Origin: an uncultured Bacteroidota bacterium
GTDB lineage: Bacteria > Bacteroidota > Bacteroidia > Flavobacteriales > Flavobacteriaceae
DNA length: 10,637 nucleotides
NCBI GenBank assembly: GCA_903837025.1
Contig: CAILTC010000356.1
Location: 1 to 10,637 of the forward strand
Direction of reading: 5' to 3'
The notes below the pieces were generated by a model. The model did not search any database. It was not told where the DNA came from and saw only the letters and a list, made by a program, of their open reading frames with translations. Below are positions 6,692-10,637 of this stretch, piece after piece. Position 1 is the stretch's first letter. The number at the start of each line of letters is the position of its first letter. The position numbers and the translations under genes were made by a program.

Positions 6692-7930
6692 ATGAACAAT
6701 AAACCCCATTGGAATATTCTTTTATCTGATCTTGTCGATAAAAATCAATTGATTGAAACCTTACTTTCCGAAAACAACTCTGGTGAATTTGTAGCGTTTA
6801 ACCCCTTAAAAGGAATCCTTTTTTCGGATAGTACCATTCAACAATTTATCGAAAAAGAAGACCAATACGATACTTGCGAAGCTGCCGCTGAAAAAAACAG
6901 AAAATTACGGACGTTCTCGGCTGGCGAACAGAAAAAAGAATTTCTGAATTATTGCCTGAAACAAAATCCGGATTATATCATTTTAGATAATCCTTTCGAT
7001 CATTTAGACCAAGCTTCTCGAAAAATTTTGCTTCTTTCATTAGAAAAATTATCGGCTTCTTTATCTCTGATTCAATTGGTAAACCGAACCGAAGATTTGC
7101 TTCCTTTTATAGAAAACAGTCGGCAAATAACCGATAATTCTTTTGATTTAAAACCAATTGAAATTGCTACTACTCATTTTGAAAAAGCTCGAACAACCGA
7201 AATTCCGAAACCGTTAGTTCCGTTTGATTGCAACGAAAATATTCTAGTGAAAATGGATGGGGTTTCGGTAAGTTATCAAGAACGGAAAATTGTAAATTCT
7301 ATTTTTTGGACCATTAAACAAGGAGAGTTTTGGCAACTTATTGGTCCGAATGGTGCCGGAAAAAGCACCCTTTTATCCATGATAACGGGAGAAAATCCAA
7401 AAGGATTTGGACAAGAACTCTATCTTTTTGGAAGAAAAAAAGGGAGCGGCGAAAGCGTATGGGACATCAAAAAAAACATTGGCGTTTTCTCGACTTCGAT
7501 GACGCAGTTATTCAAAAGAAACCAAACTTTGGAACAAATGATTCTCTCCGGATTCTTCGATTCGATCGGATTATACACCCAACCTACCCAATTACACCTC
7601 AATATTGTGGATCAATGGCTATCGGTAATTCAAATCAGTCACTTAAAAAACAAGAGTTTCAACAAACTATCCTTGGGATTACAAAGAGTGGGATTAATTA
7701 TTCGTGCCGTTCTAAAACATCCGCCATTAATCATTTTAGACGAACCCCTAGAAGGTCTTGACGACACCAATACGGCTATGGTAATTGACCTTATCAATAT
7801 TTTAATTCAAGAAACAAATATGACGATTATTTTTGTTTCACACCGAATTGAACCTTCGTTGAGACCAACTTCTATCTTCGAATTAACCCCAACAGAAACG
7901 GGTTCTATTGGCAAAATAAAAAAGGTTTAG
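6692..7930 (+). CDS. ModF-like tandem ABC ATPase with a degenerate first ATP-binding domain
   Basis: Soluble protein of 412 residues with two ABC modules and no membrane segment. The second module (about 183-400) is complete: Walker A GPNGAGKST (218-226), signature LSLGLQR (326-332), Walker B LIILDE (346-351), D-loop GLD (355-357) and H-loop His384 (FVSH). The blocks GRKKGSGESVWDIKKNIG and ILSGFFDSIGLY are typical of ModF (PhrA) proteins. The first module (about 1-150) has no Walker A. It keeps a signature-like FSAGEQ (75-80) and a Walker B YIILDN (95-100) with Asn100 instead of the catalytic Glu, and Asn131 where the H-loop His is expected. It is shorter than E. coli ModF (about 490 residues), the loss being N-terminal. 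ModF's role is poorly defined; no modABC genes are here. It follows the acetyltransferase gene by 14 nt. Confidence 0.88.
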   Translation: MNNKPHWNILLSDLVDKNQLIETLLSENNSGEFVAFNPLKGILFSDSTIQQFIEKEDQYDTCEAAAEKNRKLRTFSAGEQKKEFLNYCLKQNPDYIILDNPFDHLDQASRKILLLSLEKLSASLSLIQLVNRTEDLLPFIENSRQITDNSFDLKPIEIATTHFEKARTTEIPKPLVPFDCNENILVKMDGVSVSYQERKIVNSIFWTIKQGEFWQLIGPNGAGKSTLLSMITGENPKGFGQELYLFGRKKGSGESVWDIKKNIGVFSTSMTQLFKRNQTLEQMILSGFFDSIGLYTQPTQLHLNIVDQWLSVIQISHLKNKSFNKLSLGLQRVGLIIRAVLKHPPLIILDEPLEGLDDTNTAMVIDLINILIQETNMTIIFVSHRIEPSLRPTSIFELTPTETGSIGKIKKV

Positions 7931-8007
7931 AAAACAGTACGTATCATGAGAATTAAAAATAAGCTAGATTTGAATAAGTAACAAAATTAACGCTTTGTTT
8001 ATTTGAT

Positions 8008-8015
8008 TATATTTG
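8008..8015 (+). promoter_or_regulatory. Candidate -7 element for the RDD gene
   Basis: TATATTTG matches TAnnTTTG, 52 nt before the RDD start codon. A TTG occurs 10 nt upstream (7995-7997), too close for the usual spacing, so support is partial. The 137-bp gap before the RDD gene contains no terminator that I can see for the ABC gene. Confidence 0.4.
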
Positions 8016-8067
8016 AAAAAGAAAGGAATTCTATAAATTAACTACCATTCAAAAAACTATTGTAAAT

Positions 8068-8505
8068 ATGAAATACATAATCAAACCATATATTGGAGCA
8101 CGGTTTCTAGCAGGATTTATAGACTATACAATAATTTTCATTATCACTTTTCTTTTAATATACATTCTTGGAAAACCCAATGACAAGGGAGCTTATGAAC
8201 TGAATGGATTACCAGCACTAATTCCAATGCTTTTTTGGGGTCTTTTTACAATTGGTATTGAACAAATATTTGGTGCAACTTTAGGTAATGGAATAGTTGG
8301 ATTAAAACCTGTTCAAGAAAATTTATTTGGAAAAATTTCCTTCATGCAATCTTTAAAAAGACATCTATTAGATCCTGCAGATATGTTTTTCTTTGGATTA
8401 GTCGGTTTTGTAACCATTTCAAATACTCCAAAAAACCAGAGAGTTGGAGACATTTGGGCAAAAACAATTGTTGTTGATGCTAATCAAATTTTTTCTGAAG
8501 AATAA
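8068..8505 (+). CDS. RDD-family small membrane protein
   Basis: Integral membrane protein of 145 residues and unknown function. The family features are clear: GARFLAGFIDYTIIF (residues 10-24) with conserved Arg12 and Asp19 inside TM1, then FGATLGNGIVGLKPV (68-82), then SFMQSLKRHLLDPADMF (91-107), and NQRVGDIWAKTIVVD (123-137) with Asp128 near the C-terminus. Hydrophobic stretches suggest three helices (about 11-34, 48-68 and 103-119). Some RDD proteins have been linked to ion or solute transport, but nothing here shows a substrate. It appears monocistronic, 137 bp after the ABC gene and convergent with rluD. Confidence 0.88.
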   Translation: MKYIIKPYIGARFLAGFIDYTIIFIITFLLIYILGKPNDKGAYELNGLPALIPMLFWGLFTIGIEQIFGATLGNGIVGLKPVQENLFGKISFMQSLKRHLLDPADMFFFGLVGFVTISNTPKNQRVGDIWAKTIVVDANQIFSEE

Positions 8506-8506
8506 A

Positions 8507-8641
8507 AAACCACAAAAAAAGCCATCACATTAAGCTGAAGATTTATTTGTCATTTCGACGAAGGAGAAATCAAATAACGAGAGCAACTAATGAGATTTCT
8601 CCTTCGTTGAAATGACAAAGCAACAAACCACAAAAAAAGCC
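8507..8641. repeat. 17-bp direct repeat pair around a palindromic element
   Basis: AAACCACAAAAAAAGCC occurs at 8507-8523, just before and after the start of the gap downstream of the RDD gene, and again exactly at 8625-8641. The copies flank the long palindrome at 8546-8619, and the second copy forms the left arm of the terminator at 8632-8660. This looks like a duplicated gene end or an insertion scar; the spacing on the two sides is unequal (22 and 5 nt). Confidence 0.6.
8546..8619 (+). repeat. Long palindromic intergenic repeat (26-bp arms)
   Basis: The left arm (8546-8571) begins TTTGTCATTTCGACGAAGG and the right arm (8594-8619) ends CGTTGAAATGACAAA. They are complementary at 25 of 26 positions around a 22-nt loop. 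The one imperfect pair (G8557 with T8608) is a G-U pair in a + strand transcript but A-C in a - strand one. Very similar TGTCATTTCGA...GAAATC palindromes are common between genes in Flavobacteriia, from memory; their role is not established to my knowledge. Confidence 0.75.
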
Positions 8642-8660
8642 TCAATCGAGACTTTTTTTG
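8632..8660. terminator. Intrinsic terminator between the RDD gene and rluD
   Basis: AAAAAAAGCCTC pairs with GAGACTTTTTTT around the loop AATC. The single imperfect position is C-A on the + transcript and a G-U pair on the - transcript, so the hairpin is better for ending rluD transcription, though A- and T-runs on both sides allow either direction. Confidence 0.7.
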
Positions 8661-8687
8661 TTATCTTAAAAGAATAAAATACGTTTC

Positions 8688-8751
8688 CATCCGCCAAAAT
8701 CAGCCTCATCCGCCTGCCATTTTTTCAACATAAAAAACCAACATCATCCGC
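8688..8751. repeat. Three short CATCCGC repeats next to the rluD stop
   Basis: CATCCGC occurs at 8688-8694, 8707-8713 and 8745-8751 in a stretch with no open frame and no hairpin of note. They look like remnants of degraded tandem or dispersed repeat sequence. Confidence 0.3.
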
Positions 8752-8761
8752 GTCCCAATCT

Positions 8762-9802
8762 TTACTCCTCGTCATCCACCATATTCGTTTTCGAATACCC
8801 GCGCCATTTTTCGATACAATCCTGAAAATCCTGTGGCAATTCGGTATCAAAACGCATCATTTCTCCCGTTGTAGGATGAATAAAACCAAGGGTTTTGGCG
8901 TGCAAAGCCTGTCTTGGCAAAGCTTTGAAGCAATTATCGATAAACTGTTTGTATTTGGTAAACGTCGTTCCTTTCAAAATCAAATTACCACCATAACGCT
9001 CATCGTTAAAGATAGGATGACCAATATGTTTCATGTGCACCCTAATTTGGTGCGTGCGACCCGTTTCGAGAACGCAAGAAACCAAAGTCACGTAACCAAA
9101 ACGTTCTAGCACTTTATAATGGGTTACGGCATGTTTTCCAATTTCGGGATCGGCAAAAACCGCCATTTGCATACGGTCTTTTACGTGGCGCGCAATATTG
9201 CCTTCGATCGTTCCTTGGTCAGCAATTACATTTCCCCAAACTAAGGCAATATATTCTCTTTCCGAAGTTTTGGCTTCAAATTGCTTGGCCAGATGCGTCA
9301 TTGCCGCCTCGGTTTTTGCAATTACCAAAAGCCCCGAAGTATCCTTATCAATTCGGTGAACCAATCCTGGGCGTTCGCTGCTATTCATGGGCAAATTCTC
9401 AAAATGAAATGCCAAAGCATTCACCAAAGTACCCGTATAATTCCCGTGACCGGGATGAACAACAAATCCTGGCGGTTTATTAACCAGCAATAGCGCCGCA
9501 TCTTCATAAACAATATCCAAGGGAATATCTTCTGGATCAACTCTGTTTTCAAACGGCGGATGCGACAACATAATGCGCACCACATCAAGCGGTTTTACTT
9601 TATAATTCGATTTTACAGGAAGATCATTCACATAAATATCGCCGGCAGTTGCCGCATTTTGAATTTTATTTCGGGTAGCATTCGGAATCATATTCATCAA
9701 ATACTTATCGATTCTCAAGAGCAATTGTCCTTTGGGAATGTCAAACCGATAATGTTCGAATAATTCGTCTTCTAAATCTGTAGTCTCAATATTATTTAAC
9801 AT
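8762..9802 (-). CDS. rluD: RluA/RluD-family 23S rRNA pseudouridine synthase
   Basis: Converts uridine to pseudouridine in structured RNA; RluD acts on helix 69 of 23S rRNA in E. coli. At 346 residues it has an N-terminal S4 RNA-binding domain (about 24-82, GQLLLRIDKYLMNMIPNATRNKIQNAATAGDIYVND) and a catalytic domain (about 93-325). The active-site motif is HRIDKDTSG (149-157) with Asp152 as the predicted catalytic residue. Also present are NKPPGFVVHPGHGN (108-121), the SEREYIALVWG block and ETGRTHQIRVHMKHIGHPIFND near the centre. The S4 domain and NKPPG...HPG pattern favour RluD over RluA or TruC, but the exact uridines modified cannot be read from the sequence. Its start overlaps the end of the PASTA gene by 11 nt, a conserved-looking coupled pair. 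An acidic tail (MVDDEE) ends the protein. Confidence 0.94.
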   Translation of the reverse strand: MLNNIETTDLEDELFEHYRFDIPKGQLLLRIDKYLMNMIPNATRNKIQNAATAGDIYVNDLPVKSNYKVKPLDVVRIMLSHPPFENRVDPEDIPLDIVYEDAALLLVNKPPGFVVHPGHGNYTGTLVNALAFHFENLPMNSSERPGLVHRIDKDTSGLLVIAKTEAAMTHLAKQFEAKTSEREYIALVWGNVIADQGTIEGNIARHVKDRMQMAVFADPEIGKHAVTHYKVLERFGYVTLVSCVLETGRTHQIRVHMKHIGHPIFNDERYGGNLILKGTTFTKYKQFIDNCFKALPRQALHAKTLGFIHPTTGEMMRFDTELPQDFQDCIEKWRGYSKTNMVDDEE

Positions 9803-10406
9803 TTGCGGGTATTTCTTCTTTTGGTGTTGCCGAACTATCTACTTGTTCCGTATAACCTTCTTTTCCGTCGCCTAAAACTAAGTCAATTTTAGAAGCTTTC
9901 AAAACTCTATCGCCTACTTTCAGGTTTCGACCTTTAAAGCGCATTTCGAGAACCATGTCTTTTCCAAGATTCGGAATATAAGTAATCGTTCCTTCTTCAA
10001 GTCCCAATGATTTCAATGTTGGAACCGCTTCACGATAGGTTTTCTGAATTAAATCGGGGATTCGAACAGATGAAAATCCCGAAGCATTAATCTTGATATA
10101 CACTTTTCGTCCCACTTTTACTTTGGCACCCGGCAAAGGATCTTGCTCGACAACGCTAAATTTCGGGAAGTCTTTATTAAAATCGACACTATCCAAAAGC
10201 ACATAATCCAAGTCTAACTCATTCAGCTTTTTCTCGACTTGTTCCACATTCAATTTGGCTAAATTTGGAACCGTAATTTCATGACCATGATCGGTTGTGA
10301 AGGTAAGCCAATGCATGAAAAAATAACCCATTACGGCAAGTATAGCAAGAGCAGCTGCAGCTTGCCCGAAAAAAACGCGACTTGAAAGATATTTACGTAA
10401 ACTCAT
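9792..10406 (-). CDS. Membrane-anchored protein with two PASTA domains, no kinase
   Basis: Predicted inner-membrane protein of 204 residues with a short cytoplasmic N-terminus (MSLRKYLSSR), one membrane helix (about 11-34, AAAALAILAVMGYFFMHWL) and a periplasmic part of two PASTA repeats. The first (about 43-108) runs from EITVPNLAKLNVEQVEKKL to VEQDPLPGAKVKVGRKVYIKIN. The second (about 113-179) runs from VRIPDLIQKTYREAVPTLKSLG to LKVGDRVLKASKIDLVLG. PASTA domains elsewhere bind peptidoglycan or muropeptides, on Ser/Thr kinases or PBPs; here neither a kinase nor a transpeptidase is fused, so a wall-sensing or scaffolding role is only inferred. The tail is low-complexity (SSATPKEEIP). The start is the ATG 15 codons inside the longest frame, because the extra residues would begin upstream of the -7 element at 10427. 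The stop overlaps the rluD start by 11 nt. Confidence 0.88.
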   Translation of the reverse strand: MSLRKYLSSRVFFGQAAAALAILAVMGYFFMHWLTFTTDHGHEITVPNLAKLNVEQVEKKLNELDLDYVLLDSVDFNKDFPKFSVVEQDPLPGAKVKVGRKVYIKINASGFSSVRIPDLIQKTYREAVPTLKSLGLEEGTITYIPNLGKDMVLEMRFKGRNLKVGDRVLKASKIDLVLGDGKEGYTEQVDSSATPKEEIPANVK

Positions 10407-10426
10407 AAATTTATTTTTATAAGTCG

Positions 10427-10434
10427 CAAAGATA
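10427..10434 (-). promoter_or_regulatory. Candidate -7 element for the PASTA-rluD operon
   Basis: On the - strand TATCTTTG, followed by C, fits TAnnTTTG and lies 20 nt before the chosen ATG, giving a leader of roughly 14 nt. A TTG on the same strand (10449-10451) is 14 nt upstream, slightly closer than the usual 17-23. The short leader fits Bacteroidota gene starts. Confidence 0.55.
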
Positions 10435-10482
10435 AAGCTATTTCGTTCCAAAAAAAATTCTAATTTTGTTTAATCGTTTTCA

Positions 10483-10584
10483 GGAGCTATTTCCCGCTAT
10501 CCGTTGCACTCTTTTTGCAATACCTATAAGGTATTCAAAACCTTATAGGTATTACAAAAAGGATTTCCACTACTATCGTGGCTA
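10483..10584 (-). repeat. Long-hairpin intergenic element with conserved-looking flanks
   Basis: Arms TTTTTGCAATACCTATAAGG (10512-10531) and CCTTATAGGTATTACAAAAA (10541-10560) are complementary at 19 of 20 positions around a 9-nt loop. The odd pair is G-U in a - strand transcript and C-A in a + strand one. The flanks, GGAGCTATTTCCCGCTATCC on one side and GGATTTCCACTACTATC...GGCTA on the other, contain a repeated motif (ATTTCCCGCTATC and ATTTCCACTACTATC). I recognise this frame (AGCC-GATAG-GTGGAAATCCTTTT / AGCGGGAAATAGCTCC on the - strand) as recurring between genes in Flavobacteriia with a variable central stem. Whether it is an RNA gene, a mobile repeat or a terminator is unknown. The remaining bases to 10637 show no gene. 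Confidence 0.6.
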
Positions 10585-10637
10585 GGGTATCCGTTTTCAA
10601 AAGGAAACTTTCATTTTAAAACAATACAATAATCAAA

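Noticed and set aside
6692..7141. First half of the ABC protein as a frameshifted or truncated gene
   Set aside because: The frame is continuous from a good ATG 14 nt after the previous gene, and signature- and Walker B-like motifs are in place, so it reads as an intact divergent module rather than a broken one.
7330..7761. 143-codon + strand frame inside the ABC gene
   Set aside because: It is an out-of-frame shadow of the second ABC module; its composition (Trp, Lys, Arg, Cys rich) is that of a frame-shifted reading.
7946..7981. 11-codon reading frame after the ABC gene (MRIKNKLDLNK)
   Set aside because: Too short, no initiation signal and no resemblance to known leader peptides.
8876..9763. 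Several + strand frames of 60-77 codons opposite rluD
   Set aside because: All are antisense shadows of a well-supported coding sequence, with no family features or start signals.
10407..10451. 15-codon N-terminal extension of the PASTA protein
   Set aside because: It would begin upstream of the candidate -7 element and precede a good basic N-terminus plus membrane helix starting at 10406.

Overview
The window looks like a chromosomal segment of a Flavobacterium-like member of the Bacteroidota. Three things suggest this. It is AT-rich with poor Shine-Dalgarno signals. Several gene starts are preceded by the Bacteroidota -7 element TAnnTTTG. The genes (a PASTA protein without a kinase, a YaaA protein, a short ModF-type ABC protein) and the palindromic repeats in the gaps are typical of Flavobacteriia. 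The genus is an inference, since no rRNA or other marker gene is present.

Left part (1-4885, + strand): a drug-efflux operon. A TetR-type repressor overlaps by 11 nt the gene for a TolC-like outer-membrane channel. An EmrA/HlyD-type periplasmic adaptor follows after 12 nt, and an EmrB-type 14-TM MFS antiporter follows after a 274-bp structured gap. The three transport proteins would form a continuous inner membrane-periplasm-outer membrane pump, and the repressor most likely controls its own operon.

Middle (4886-7930): a 390-bp convergent gap holds three REP-like palindromes, a long bidirectional terminator and an outer inverted repeat. yaaA (peroxide stress, - strand) follows. Divergent from yaaA is a two-gene unit: a PaiA-like polyamine-type N-acetyltransferase and a ModF-like ABC ATPase whose first nucleotide-binding domain has no Walker A motif.

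Right part (7931-10637): a small RDD membrane protein (+) converges on a two-gene - strand operon, a membrane-anchored protein with two PASTA domains overlapping by 11 nt the gene for an RluD-type 23S rRNA pseudouridine synthase. The convergent gap carries a long palindrome and a terminator. The last ~150 bp carry a long hairpin element with conserved-looking flanks.

The genes are ordinary housekeeping and accessory genes. No phage, IS transposase, CRISPR, tRNA or rRNA was seen. The most unusual content is in the gaps: at least four different structured repeat families in about 10 kb. Two of the long hairpins have a single imperfect pair that becomes a G-U pair on only one strand, which hints that they may act as RNA.
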